Shown here one piece after another: positions 31,449-39,631 of a stretch of 64,000 nucleotides of DNA. Position 1 is the first letter of the stretch, and every line of letters starts with the position of its first letter. Both the position numbers and the translations under genes were made by a program. The stretch is from an uncultured Acidimicrobiales bacterium (GTDB lineage Bacteria; Actinomycetota; Acidimicrobiia; Acidimicrobiales; SHLQ01): positions 1 to 64,000 of the forward strand of contig CALHTB010000008.1 in the NCBI GenBank assembly GCA_938038785.1. Reading direction: 5' to 3'. Below the pieces are notes generated by a model that was given only the letters and a program-made list of their open reading frames with translations, ran no database searches and was not told the origin of the DNA.

Positions 31449-32321
31449 CTAGCTAGGCGCCTTTGCTTGCTGAGAAAAGAATGACGCTCCCGTGGGAACT
31501 TCGGGGTAGATCATCTCGTAATCCGAGCATCGAACTCGGTTGGTACGTTCGCCCCGCACCAGTTCGCCCTCGTAGATGCTTGGCAAATGGTTCACTTGCA
31601 ACGGCTTGGCATCCTCGGCTCGGTACTCGCTGATGAACAGCGTTCGCGGTCGGTCCGAAAGGTTGGGGGCCGAGCCATGCAGCAGGCGGGTATGCATGAG
31701 GCACGCAGATCCTGCAGGCCCATGGATCGGCACCGCGTTCGGCTGGTGCTCGGCAGCCACGTCGGGAGCGACAGCGCCGGTATAGACCCCGGCGTGCCAA
31801 TGGTCGTACATCGGGCCACGATGCGTGCCAGGTACGACCTCTAGGGGGCCGTTGTCGAGCGTTACGTCGTCGAGGAAGAAGAGCACCGCTATGAGGTCTT
31901 CGTTGGTGTGGGGCTGGAAGAGGAAGTCTTGGTGGAACTTCACTTCGGTAGCAGCACCCGGCTGCTTTGAGTTGATCTTGCTGTTGTTGAACTCGACATT
32001 GGGGCCGATGAGCTGGGCTACGGCGTCGAGTGCTGGGCTGGTGCGCATGGCATCGAGGTAGGCAGCGGAAACCTCCACGGGCGATGCAACCCGGCGCAAT
32101 GCAGGAGCGTCACTCGAATGGCCAGGTTCGAGGTCGAAGCGGGCCCGCTCATCGAGGGTTTCGCCGTAGGCCTCGTCGTGCGAGCGGCTTTCGTCTTTCC
32201 ACGCTTCGAAGTCTGCCGAGAGCGCTAGAAGCTGCTCGGGGCGAAGCGCATCGGGGAGGAAGAGGAAGCCTTGAGCCCAGTACTGATCGATCTGCTCTTC
32301 TGTCAACATCGTTGTTGCCAT
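31449..32321 (-). CDS. Phytanoyl-CoA dioxygenase (PhyH) family protein, copy 4
   Basis: A 290-residue 2-oxoglutarate oxygenase. HxD is in EVKFHQDFLFQPHTNEDLIA, the double-stranded helix return is DDVTLDNGPLEVVPGTHRGP, and the distal His is in SACLMHTRLLHGSAPNLSDR. It has the LEPGHSSDAPALRRVASP block seen also in copy 2 (LEPGHTAESPRLRRAA). ATG 32321 sits 7 nt after a minus-strand TATTCT box. It is the first gene of an operon with the Asp/Glu-racemase-like gene. Substrate unknown. Confidence 0.88.
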   Translation of the reverse strand: MATTMLTEEQIDQYWAQGFLFLPDALRPEQLLALSADFEAWKDESRSHDEAYGETLDERARFDLEPGHSSDAPALRRVASPVEVSAAYLDAMRTSPALDAVAQLIGPNVEFNNSKINSKQPGAATEVKFHQDFLFQPHTNEDLIAVLFFLDDVTLDNGPLEVVPGTHRGPMYDHWHAGVYTGAVAPDVAAEHQPNAVPIHGPAGSACLMHTRLLHGSAPNLSDRPRTLFISEYRAEDAKPLQVNHLPSIYEGELVRGERTNRVRCSDYEMIYPEVPTGASFFSQQAKAPS

Positions 32322-32328
32322 AGCAGAG

Positions 32329-32338
32329 AGAATACACT
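32329..32338. promoter_or_regulatory. Overlapping back-to-back -10 boxes for PhyH and modA
   Basis: The divergent starts are only 25 bp apart. On the minus strand TATTCT (32334-32329) is 7 nt from the PhyH ATG; on the plus strand TACACT (32333-32338) is 8 nt from the modA ATG. The boxes share two bases, so both genes look leaderless and the promoters should compete. Confidence 0.5.
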
Positions 32339-32346
32339 CGTCTGCC

Positions 32347-33105
32347 ATGCCCACCCGTAGCCGCGTTGCACTTGCCGCCCTGTTGTTTGCAGCAGCGTGC
32401 ACGGGATCTGGCTCGCTTGACGCCGCAGGCGAGGTCAACGTATTTGCGGCAGCGTCTCTTGCCGACGCGTTTGCCGAGATCGAGAAGGCCTTCGAGGCCC
32501 AAGCGCCCGGCGTCGACGTTCGGCTGAACATTGCCGGTAGCTCTGCGCTTCGCGAACAGATCCTCGCTGGAGCGCCCGCCGACGTGTTTGCCTCAGCGAA
32601 CCGGTCGGTCATGGACGATGTGGTTGCGGCCGGGGCCGCAAACCAACCGCAGGACTTTGTGCGCAACTCGCTGGTCATTGGGGTTCCTGAAGGCAATCCA
32701 GCTGGGGTCACCTCGCTCGATGACTTCGCCAATGCCGAGCTGCTGCTCGGAACATGTGCGGTGGGCGTGCCATGTGGAGATGCGGCTCAGCGGCTCTTCG
32801 ATCGTGCATCGATAACCGCCCAACTCGATACGACCGAACCCGACGTTCGGGCACTGGTTACCAAGCTCGCCGCTGGCGAGCTCGACGCTGGAATCGTGTA
32901 TCAAACCAATACCAACGCAAGCGCGGAAGTTGATTTGGCCTACTCGCCGGACGCGGCCGAAGCCACCGTGACGTATCCAATTGCGCCGCTCAATGATGCG
33001 AGCAACCGTGAGGCAGCCATTGCCTTTGTCAACTTCGTATTCAGCGAGGACGCGCAGAGAATCCTCAAGCGAAGCGGGTTCGTGCCGCTCGACGGTGCCG
33101 GGTGA
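32347..33105 (+). CDS. modA: Molybdate ABC transporter substrate-binding lipoprotein
   Basis: A 252-residue lipoprotein: hydrophobic signal VALAALLFAAAC with a Cys lipobox near residue 19, then EVNVFAAASLADAFAEIEKA, NIAGSSALREQILAGAPADV (oxyanion-binding region), DVFASANRSVMDDVV, and a C-terminal AIAFVNFVFSEDAQRILKRSGF. This is the ModA pattern. It captures molybdate or tungstate outside the membrane for ModBC. GTG of modB overlaps its stop by 4 bp. Confidence 0.92.
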   Translation: MPTRSRVALAALLFAAACTGSGSLDAAGEVNVFAAASLADAFAEIEKAFEAQAPGVDVRLNIAGSSALREQILAGAPADVFASANRSVMDDVVAAGAANQPQDFVRNSLVIGVPEGNPAGVTSLDDFANAELLLGTCAVGVPCGDAAQRLFDRASITAQLDTTEPDVRALVTKLAAGELDAGIVYQTNTNASAEVDLAYSPDAAEATVTYPIAPLNDASNREAAIAFVNFVFSEDAQRILKRSGFVPLDGAG

Positions 33106-33896
33106 GCGAAACGCGCCGAGTGCGACGTCGACCACCGACCGTTTTGCTGGTCCTTGCTGCGGTGGCGGTGCTGCTGTTCGTGCTTCCACTCGTTGGCTTG
33201 CTCAGCCGAACACCGTGGTCACGCCTGGGCGAGCTCCTTACTTCCGACCTCGTGCTCGACGCTCTCTGGTTGTCGTTCATCTCGTCGCTGGCCGCTGCGT
33301 TCATCTCGACAATTCTGGGAGTTCCTCTCGCGTGGGTGTTGTCTCGCGTCGAGTTCCCAGGCCGGTCAATCGTGCGAGCCATCGTCACGCTGCCGATGGT
33401 GTTGCCACCGGTGGTCGGCGGTGCCGCATTGCTGTTCGCCCTTGGTCGACGTGGCCTCGTCGGCGAATCGTTAGACGCAGTAGGCATCGTGCTTCCGTTC
33501 TCGCTCGCCGGCGTCATCCTCGCGAACGTGTTTGTTGCACTGCCGTTCTTGATAATCACTGTCGAAGGAGCGCTGCGGTCCACCGACGTGCGCTTCGAGC
33601 AAGCGGCCGCATCACTTGGAGCCTCACGGCTCACCGTGTTTCGGCGGGTCACCCTGCCGATGATCCGTCCATCGCTCATCGCCGGAGTCGTCCTTGCGTG
33701 GGCTCGAGCCTTGGGCGAATTCGGTGCGACGGTCACGTTCGCCGGAAACCTGCAGGGTCGGACGCAAACGTTGCCGCTCGCGGTGTTCTTGTCGCTCGAG
33801 TCTGATCGTGACGCCGCAGTAGCGATCAGCCTCTTGCTCGTGGCGATTTCGCTGATCGTGCTTGTTGCATTGCGTGACCGGTGGTGGCGATCATGA
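33102..33896 (+). CDS. modB: Molybdate ABC transporter permease
   Basis: A 264-residue membrane protein with five or six helices and the permease EAA-type loop EQAAASLGASRLTVFRRVTLP. Other ModB-like parts are the early helix pair around FISTILGVPLAWVLSRVEFP, VTLPMVLPPVVGGAALLFAL, and ARALGEFGATVTFAGNLQGR with TQTLPLAVF. It starts at GTG 33102 inside the modA stop and overlaps modC by 4 bp. Confidence 0.92.
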   Translation: MSETRRVRRRPPTVLLVLAAVAVLLFVLPLVGLLSRTPWSRLGELLTSDLVLDALWLSFISSLAAAFISTILGVPLAWVLSRVEFPGRSIVRAIVTLPMVLPPVVGGAALLFALGRRGLVGESLDAVGIVLPFSLAGVILANVFVALPFLIITVEGALRSTDVRFEQAAASLGASRLTVFRRVTLPMIRPSLIAGVVLAWARALGEFGATVTFAGNLQGRTQTLPLAVFLSLESDRDAAVAISLLLVAISLIVLVALRDRWWRS

Positions 33897-34963
33897 CGTT
33901 TGGTCCACTCGATGCCCGGCTAATCGTGCACCGTGACAACGGGTTCGTTCTCGACATCACGCTCGATATAGAACCTGGAACCACCGTGGCGCTGCTCGGC
34001 CCGAACGGCGCCGGCAAGTCCACAACCGTCGATGCACTGGGTGGCCTTCTGCCGATCAGCGACGGACGCATTGCTCTTGACGGTGCCGTTCTCGACGACC
34101 CCAGCCAGGATGTGTTCGCTCCCCCCGAGGCTCGCGAGATCGGCATCGTGTTCCAGGACTATCTACTGTTTGAACATCTGTCGGTTCGCGACAACGTGTC
34201 GTTTGGGCCGGTGGCGGCGGGCAACTCGAATGCCAACGCGATCGCCGAAACCTGGATGCAGACGCTCGATATCGCAGCGTTCGCAAACCGGTCACCAACC
34301 GACCTTTCGGGCGGGCAAGCTCAGCGAGTGGCTCTGGCCCGAGCGCTGGCGTCAGAACCGAAGCTGTTGCTTCTCGACGAACCGCTTGCGGCGCTCGATG
34401 TCGAGACGAGAACTGGTTTGCGTCGGACGTTGGCCAGCCACCTCGGACACTTTGAGGGGCCTCGGCTGCTCATTACCCACGACCCGACCGACGCCTTTCT
34501 CCTCGCCGACGAGATCGCTATTTTGGAGGACGGCAAAGTTACCCAGCGCGGCACCCCCGACGAATTACGGCGGGCACCAGCGACGTCCTACGCCGCGGCT
34601 TTGGCCGGGCTGAATCTGTTGTCGGGTACAACTCGCGGAGGTGTCCTCGAGCTCGATGACTTTGCGCAATCGCTGTCAGCTGCCGACACCCAACTTGACG
34701 GCGCAGTGTTGATCACGATCCGTCCAAATGCAATTGCGCTTCACGCCCAACAACCGCACGGCAGCCCGCGAAACACCTGGTCGACAACGATTCGAAGCGT
34801 CGAGCCGCTGGGGGATATCACCCGGGTGGTTCTCGATTTGCCCTTACCGCTGAGCGTTGATGTCACTCCGGGAGCCGTCTCAGCGTTGTCACTGGCACCG
34901 GGAGCTGACGTGTGGGCCTCGGTAAAGGCAACCGAGATCAATCTCAGCCCAACAGGGTCGTAG
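33893..34963 (+). CDS. modC: Molybdate ABC transporter ATPase
   Basis: A 356-residue ATPase: Walker A LLGPNGAGKST near residue 43, signature DLSGGQAQRVALARAL, Walker B LLLLDEPLAALD, and H-loop LLITHDPTDA. The last 90 residues (VLITIRPNAIALHAQQP and WTTIRS-like stretch) are a TOBE-type molybdate-binding domain typical of ModC. ATG at 33893 overlaps the modB stop. The operon modABC ends here; the YjdF-like gene follows after 104 bp with its own -10 box. Confidence 0.92.
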   Translation: MTFGPLDARLIVHRDNGFVLDITLDIEPGTTVALLGPNGAGKSTTVDALGGLLPISDGRIALDGAVLDDPSQDVFAPPEAREIGIVFQDYLLFEHLSVRDNVSFGPVAAGNSNANAIAETWMQTLDIAAFANRSPTDLSGGQAQRVALARALASEPKLLLLDEPLAALDVETRTGLRRTLASHLGHFEGPRLLITHDPTDAFLLADEIAILEDGKVTQRGTPDELRRAPATSYAAALAGLNLLSGTTRGGVLELDDFAQSLSAADTQLDGAVLITIRPNAIALHAQQPHGSPRNTWSTTIRSVEPLGDITRVVLDLPLPLSVDVTPGAVSALSLAPGADVWASVKATEINLSPTGS

Positions 34964-35054
34964 CGCGCACGGCCCGAGGGAAACGGGCTGAATCATTTCC
35001 AGAGCCTTGCTGCCGATAGGTGCGTATTGTTTCATCACGCAACCTGCGGGAAAG

Positions 35055-35060
35055 TAGCGT
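35055..35060 (+). promoter_or_regulatory. Putative -10 box (TAGCGT) of leaderless YjdF-like gene
   Basis: TAGCGT is followed by 7 nt and the ATG at 35068, the leaderless pattern. This supports 35068 over an upstream start at 35020. Confidence 0.4.
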
Positions 35061-35067
35061 CACGACT

Positions 35068-35703
35068 ATGGACTACCCAACACATGTGCTGAGGCTTGAC
35101 CGAGAGCAATGGGTCAAGGTGGCAAACATCGTCATAAAGATCGCTCTTGTTGCCTGCTTCTTCGTCGCGATCGTCATCGTCCCGCCGGGAGCCGAAGGCA
35201 AGGGCATGGAGTACCGGGCGCCGATGTTCCTCGGCTCGGCCATCTTCGTGCCCATCATTGCCAAGGTCCGAAACTGGGACCCGTACCCTCACGCCGCGGA
35301 TGCGCTGTTGGCCCTGCCGTTCTTGCTCGACACCTTCGCAAACGTTGCCGGGCTCTACGAGTCGTTCAACGCCACCGACGATGTTCTGCACCTCGTCAAC
35401 TGGATTTCGCTTGTCGCTGCGTTTGCGGCCTTCCGGTTCCGCAACGTGCACCACCGCCAAGACGCCATCATGCTCGGCTATGGCTTTGGCGGGCTCATGA
35501 TTATCTGGTGGGAGGCGTTCGAGTGGGTGATCTCGACCGACGGGCCCTTCGGCGGCGGAGGGTTGCTCGAACTGGGCTACACCGACACCGTGGGCGACCT
35601 GGTCTTGTCGTCATCGGGCGGGCTTCTCGGTGCGTTCCTCGCTCTGAAGTTCCTTGGACCAACCGCCGAGCGTGTCGCCGCAATGAAGCTAGCTGACGCC
35701 TAG
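35068..35703 (+). CDS. YjdF/DUF2238-like membrane protein
   Basis: A 211-residue protein with about five hydrophobic helices. The block WWEAFEWVIS followed by GYTDTVGDLVLSSSGGLLGA resembles the WExFEW / DTxGDLxxNxxGxxxG pattern of YjdF (DUF2238) proteins, and HLVN stands in the earlier DxxxH-like region. Function unknown. The gene stops 2 bp from the convergent DNA polymerase stop. Confidence 0.72.
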   Translation: MDYPTHVLRLDREQWVKVANIVIKIALVACFFVAIVIVPPGAEGKGMEYRAPMFLGSAIFVPIIAKVRNWDPYPHAADALLALPFLLDTFANVAGLYESFNATDDVLHLVNWISLVAAFAAFRFRNVHHRQDAIMLGYGFGGLMIIWWEAFEWVISTDGPFGGGGLLELGYTDTVGDLVLSSSGGLLGAFLALKFLGPTAERVAAMKLADA

Positions 35704-35705
35704 CT

Positions 35706-37430
35706 TTACTCCTTGGCCTGCGACCATCGGTCGATCACGCTCACGTCAGCAACGAAACGAACATCGGGTTGTGGTGACCAGTAGAACGCCGCTTCGGCCA
35801 CGGCGTCACCGACCATCTGCGCCGCTTCGCCTGCCTGTCCCTGGGGGACGTGTATCAGCAGTTCGTCGTGAAGACATAGCACCACTTGCGCACCCAATGG
35901 ACGTCCTCGACGCCGCACCAAAATCGCCCATACCTTAAAGAACTCGGCGGCCGCGCCTTGGATCAGTGCATTGCGAGCAAAGCGGCCGCGGGATTCCGCC
36001 GCAGAGCGCGCTCCATCGAGATCGCCATCGACGCCGACGGCTGACCCGGTTCGAATCCGGCGGCCTCCCGAAGTGGTGACCGGCTGACGTTGACGGCCGC
36101 GGTCAGCTGCATCATCGAGCATTGCCATGGCCACGGGGTAGCTCTTGTGAAGCTTGGGTAATACGTGGGCTGACTCGCCGGTGGTGGCACCGTACATGGC
36201 ACCGAGCACGGCGAGCTTTGCCACCTGGCGAGCCACGCCAAGTTGGTCAGCAACCACTTGATAGAGGTCGTCGGCTTGCGTGGCCTCAATAAAGGCCCGG
36301 TCGCCCGAGACTGCTGCGAGTACCCGAGGCTCGACCTGACCGAGGTCGGCGCGAACAAATCGAAAGCCGGGTTCAGCTGCCACCGCCGAACGCATTTCGG
36401 TGGGGAGGTTGTGCAAGCCAGCTGATGCGGTCATTCGCCCGGCTGCTCCGTCGCTGCTCGACCAGCCACCTCGCAGCCTGCCGCCGTGCACATGCTCGTC
36501 CATCCATCGGTATCCGTACGTGGTGGCGATCCGTTCGTCCTTGCGCCAGTGCAGTAGCGCCTCGATGATCGGATGCTCGCCTCGAAGCTGTTCAAGTCGC
36601 CACGCGCGTGTGTTCTCAACGTCGAGCCCCTCACGTCGAAGCATCGACTTCACCTCGTTCGGATTCCGCAGGTTGACCGGCTGGGGCGCGCTGAGGTGAC
36701 GAAGTACGACCTCGTCGCGTTCGGCCCGGATCGCGTCCTCGTGCGAAATCGTCTTCGGTCGAGGCCCGGCCGCTTCAGCGATGATCCGTTCTGCCTCGAG
36801 CATGTCGACGGGAAGTCCGTGGTGGGCGAGCTCAGCGCACAGAAATTCCGCCAGTGACTCGGACCGCGCGGTCGAGCGGCAGCGGTCAGCGTCGGTTCGA
36901 GCATCGATGAGCTTCTCCTGGCCTTCAGCGACTGTCACCGCTAGTCCAGCCCATGCAGCAGCCCTCTCGAGGGTCTTGGCCCACGCCCCGTGTGTCCATT
37001 CGGGTTGCAGATGCCCGTCGTGGCGCACGGGAACGTCGAGATCGCCGTCAGCGTCACTGGGTGCGTCCAACAAGCCCATTTGCCCCATCTTTGGCACGTC
37101 GTCAACGTCGAGGTCGCGCAAGGTCGCCCACACTTCACCGATCGTTGTGCGCCAACCGCCATGCAACAGACGGTGCACGGTCAGAACGTCCCAACAGCGA
37201 TCGATGATCGTGCCCAATCGGACCAACTCGCTCGGGGTTGACGAATCCCACCACACCCAACGTGGTTCCTGGGCGTCGAGGTTACGTACCGCTGCTCGGA
37301 GGTCGTCGTCGGTTTCAGCTGCGACCCACCAGGTCGCGGTTGGCGTCGAAAGGCCAAGGCCAACGCCCGGCACGACGGCAAGGCCAAGGAATTCACCCTT
37401 GTCGATTCGTCGATCGTCGCTGGTCGGCAC
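35706..37430 (-). CDS. Family A DNA polymerase-like protein (bifunctional exonuclease/polymerase type), divergent
   Basis: A 574-residue protein: a weak N-terminal RNase H-like region (residues 1-170) and a family-A polymerase domain. Motif A is FRFVRADLGQVEPRVLAAVS where Pol I usually has DYSQIELR; motif B is RQVAKLAVLGAMYG; motif C is LCLHDELLIHVP with the catalytic Asp. There is no 5' nuclease domain. Such shorter second polymerases occur in many Actinomycetota and are annotated as bifunctional 3'-5' exonuclease/DNA polymerase. Whether the altered motif A is active is unknown. It is divergent from the LLM gene, with 64 bp between starts. Confidence 0.83.
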   Translation of the reverse strand: MPTSDDRRIDKGEFLGLAVVPGVGLGLSTPTATWWVAAETDDDLRAAVRNLDAQEPRWVWWDSSTPSELVRLGTIIDRCWDVLTVHRLLHGGWRTTIGEVWATLRDLDVDDVPKMGQMGLLDAPSDADGDLDVPVRHDGHLQPEWTHGAWAKTLERAAAWAGLAVTVAEGQEKLIDARTDADRCRSTARSESLAEFLCAELAHHGLPVDMLEAERIIAEAAGPRPKTISHEDAIRAERDEVVLRHLSAPQPVNLRNPNEVKSMLRREGLDVENTRAWRLEQLRGEHPIIEALLHWRKDERIATTYGYRWMDEHVHGGRLRGGWSSSDGAAGRMTASAGLHNLPTEMRSAVAAEPGFRFVRADLGQVEPRVLAAVSGDRAFIEATQADDLYQVVADQLGVARQVAKLAVLGAMYGATTGESAHVLPKLHKSYPVAMAMLDDAADRGRQRQPVTTSGGRRIRTGSAVGVDGDLDGARSAAESRGRFARNALIQGAAAEFFKVWAILVRRRGRPLGAQVVLCLHDELLIHVPQGQAGEAAQMVGDAVAEAAFYWSPQPDVRFVADVSVIDRWSQAKE

Positions 37431-37494
37431 GTGCGGAACCTACGAGTCGTCGTTGCGCTGGTCAAGCGTTCGTACCGACTGGCAGAATGAAGTG

Positions 37495-38511
37495 GTGAAG
37501 TTCAGCATTCAGCTGTCGGCTGATTACCCGGACAAGTCCTACGGCGGTGACCGTGTCTACGCCGACATGATCGACCAGGCCGTACTCGCCGATCGTCTGG
37601 GTTACGACGCCGTCGGCCTCACCGAGCATCACTTGATCAACTGTCTGATGAATCCGGCGCCGTTGCAGTTTGCGGTGAAGATCGCGGCCCACACCGAGAA
37701 GGTCAACATCATGACTTCGGTGATTGTGCTGCCACTGCACGACATGCGGATCTTGGCGGGCGAGCTTGTGGTTGCCGACATCTTCACCGAAGGCCGTTTG
37801 ATGGTTGGTGTTGGCCGAGGTGCGTTCGCCTTTGAGATGGAACGCCTTGGGGTGCCTATGGCTGAGACCCGCGAGCGCTTCGACGAATCCCTCGACGTTC
37901 TCGAGGCGCTACTGACCCAAGAAGAGGTGTCGTGGTCGGGCGATCACTACAACTTCGAAGCGCTCACGATCATGCCCCGACCGGTTGGCCCGGGTCGCCC
38001 GCAGCTCATGATGGCGGTGATGAACCCGGCAGGTATCGAGGCATCGACCAAGCGAGGCTTCCACATTCAAACGACTGCACTCTCTGGCAACCATCAGATG
38101 CTCGTGGATCAGGTCGCTGCCCACAAGACCGCCAAGGAATCTCTCGGAGCTGATGGCGAGGGTCTCACGATCAGCTTGTCGCGCGTTGCCCATATGGCTG
38201 ACGATGCCGTCGACCGACAGCGCAAGCTCGATGCAGCCCAGAGCTACTACAGCCGTTTCGACAACGTCTTTACCGGACCGGGGCTTGTTGATGCGGGAAT
38301 GATTCGCACGCTGCCGCGAGAGCAAACTGTCGACGAACTCGCCGAGAGCCTGTTGGTGTGCACGGCGAGCGAAATGGTCGACAAGCTGGGTGTGTACGAC
38401 GACCTCAACGTCGACCGGGTCATCCTCAACCCCAACTTCGGCCTCCCGCAATCCGAGACGATGGAGATGATCGAACGCTTCGCCGAAGAAGTGATGGTCC
38501 ATTTCACATGA
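37495..38511 (+). CDS. LLM-class flavin-dependent oxidoreductase
   Basis: A 338-residue luciferase-like TIM barrel. Typical blocks: VKFSIQLSADYPDKSYGGDR, DRLGYDAVGLTEHHLINCLM (Glu-His-His motif), VNIMTSVIVLPLHDMRILAG, and EGRLMVGVGRGAFAFEMERL. These enzymes use FMNH2 or F420 to oxidise organic substrates. The GTG at 37495 was chosen (37492 is equally possible). The alcohol dehydrogenase overlaps its stop by 4 bp, so the two are an operon. Confidence 0.88.
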   Translation: MKFSIQLSADYPDKSYGGDRVYADMIDQAVLADRLGYDAVGLTEHHLINCLMNPAPLQFAVKIAAHTEKVNIMTSVIVLPLHDMRILAGELVVADIFTEGRLMVGVGRGAFAFEMERLGVPMAETRERFDESLDVLEALLTQEEVSWSGDHYNFEALTIMPRPVGPGRPQLMMAVMNPAGIEASTKRGFHIQTTALSGNHQMLVDQVAAHKTAKESLGADGEGLTISLSRVAHMADDAVDRQRKLDAAQSYYSRFDNVFTGPGLVDAGMIRTLPREQTVDELAESLLVCTASEMVDKLGVYDDLNVDRVILNPNFGLPQSETMEMIERFAEEVMVHFT

Positions 38512-39605
38512 GCAAGACCGCACGGGCGGCTGTGCTCCGCGAAATCGACGCTCCGCTCACTATCGAAGAGATCGAAATCGACGACCCAGGCCCCGGCGAG
38601 GTTCGAATCGCCACCGCCGCAGCCGGCGTGTGTCACAGCGACTACCACTTTATGAACGGCCATTACGGCTGTGAGCTGCCGGTAGTGCCGGGTCACGAGT
38701 CTGCCGGCGTAGTGGAAGCCGTTGGGTTGGGCGTCGACTATGTCGAACCTGGCGACCACGTCATCACGTGCATGTCGGTGGCCTGCGGCGCCTGCAAGTT
38801 CTGCATCACGGGCCGGCCGGTTCTGTGTTCGACGCCCAGCGCTCAACGTCCGTCTACCTCAGCGCCTCGTCTCACTGGTGCGAGCGGGCCACTGGGTCAG
38901 CTCTACAACCTTGCTTCCTATGCCGACTCGATGTTGGTGAGCGAGCGCGCGGTGGTCAAAATCCGTGACGACATGCCCTTAGATCGCGCCGCGCTCATCG
39001 GGTGCGCGGTAATGACCGGCTTTGGCTCGGTGGTCAACACCGCAGATGTTCCGCTCGGTGCTACTACGGCCGTCGTCGGTTGTGGTGGGGTGGGGCTGTC
39101 GACCATCCTCGGCGCTGTTGCTGCCGGTGCTTCGCAGATCATCGCGATCGATGTGCAAGCAGACAAGCTTGAGGTCGCGAAACGGTTCGGCGCGACACAC
39201 GTAGTGAACGCTGCTGAGGTCGATCCGGTGCAAGCCGTTCTCGAATTGACCGACGGGGGAGTTGAGTACTCCTTCGAAGCGCTTGGCCGAAAACGGACGA
39301 GCGAACAGTGCTTTGAAATGCTCGCAAACGGAGGGTTCGCCACGATTGTGGGCATGGTTCCCGAACATCAAGACCTCGAGATCAACGCGTCTCAGCTATT
39401 GATGGAGAAGACGTTGCAGGGTTCGAACATGGGGTCGAACCGGTTCCGCCTCGATATGCCCGACCTCGTCGACCGATACATGGCAGGCGTGCTGCCACTC
39501 GATGACATGATCACCGCCCGCGTCGGGCTCGATGACATCAACGACGCGTTCTCAAACATGCTGAACGGCACCGTGTCACGATCGGTCATCATCTTTGATC
39601 AGTAA
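38508..39605 (+). CDS. Zinc-dependent alcohol dehydrogenase (MDR family)
   Basis: A 365-residue medium-chain dehydrogenase. Catalytic zinc: Cys in AAGVCHSDYHFMNGHYG and His in VVPGHESAGVVEAVG. Structural zinc: the four-Cys lobe CGACKFCITGRPVLC. NAD binding: AVVGCGGVGLSTILGAVAAG. The size and lobe fit class III-like or NDMA-dependent alcohol dehydrogenases. It overlaps the LLM flavoprotein gene (ATGA), which suggests sequential oxidation of one substrate; the substrate is unknown. Confidence 0.9.
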   Translation: MSKTARAAVLREIDAPLTIEEIEIDDPGPGEVRIATAAAGVCHSDYHFMNGHYGCELPVVPGHESAGVVEAVGLGVDYVEPGDHVITCMSVACGACKFCITGRPVLCSTPSAQRPSTSAPRLTGASGPLGQLYNLASYADSMLVSERAVVKIRDDMPLDRAALIGCAVMTGFGSVVNTADVPLGATTAVVGCGGVGLSTILGAVAAGASQIIAIDVQADKLEVAKRFGATHVVNAAEVDPVQAVLELTDGGVEYSFEALGRKRTSEQCFEMLANGGFATIVGMVPEHQDLEINASQLLMEKTLQGSNMGSNRFRLDMPDLVDRYMAGVLPLDDMITARVGLDDINDAFSNMLNGTVSRSVIIFDQ

Positions 39606-39631
39606 GGCATCGCTTTACATGGGGGGCGGCA

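Noticed and set aside
32322-32346. Molybdenum cofactor riboswitch or ModE site before modA
   Set aside because: Only 25 bp separate the two starts, and no aptamer or ModE palindrome is visible.
36781-37494. N-terminal extension of the LLM gene back to 36781
   Set aside because: It lies across the divergent polymerase gene, is Ser/Arg-rich, and the LLM domain begins at the GTG near 37495.
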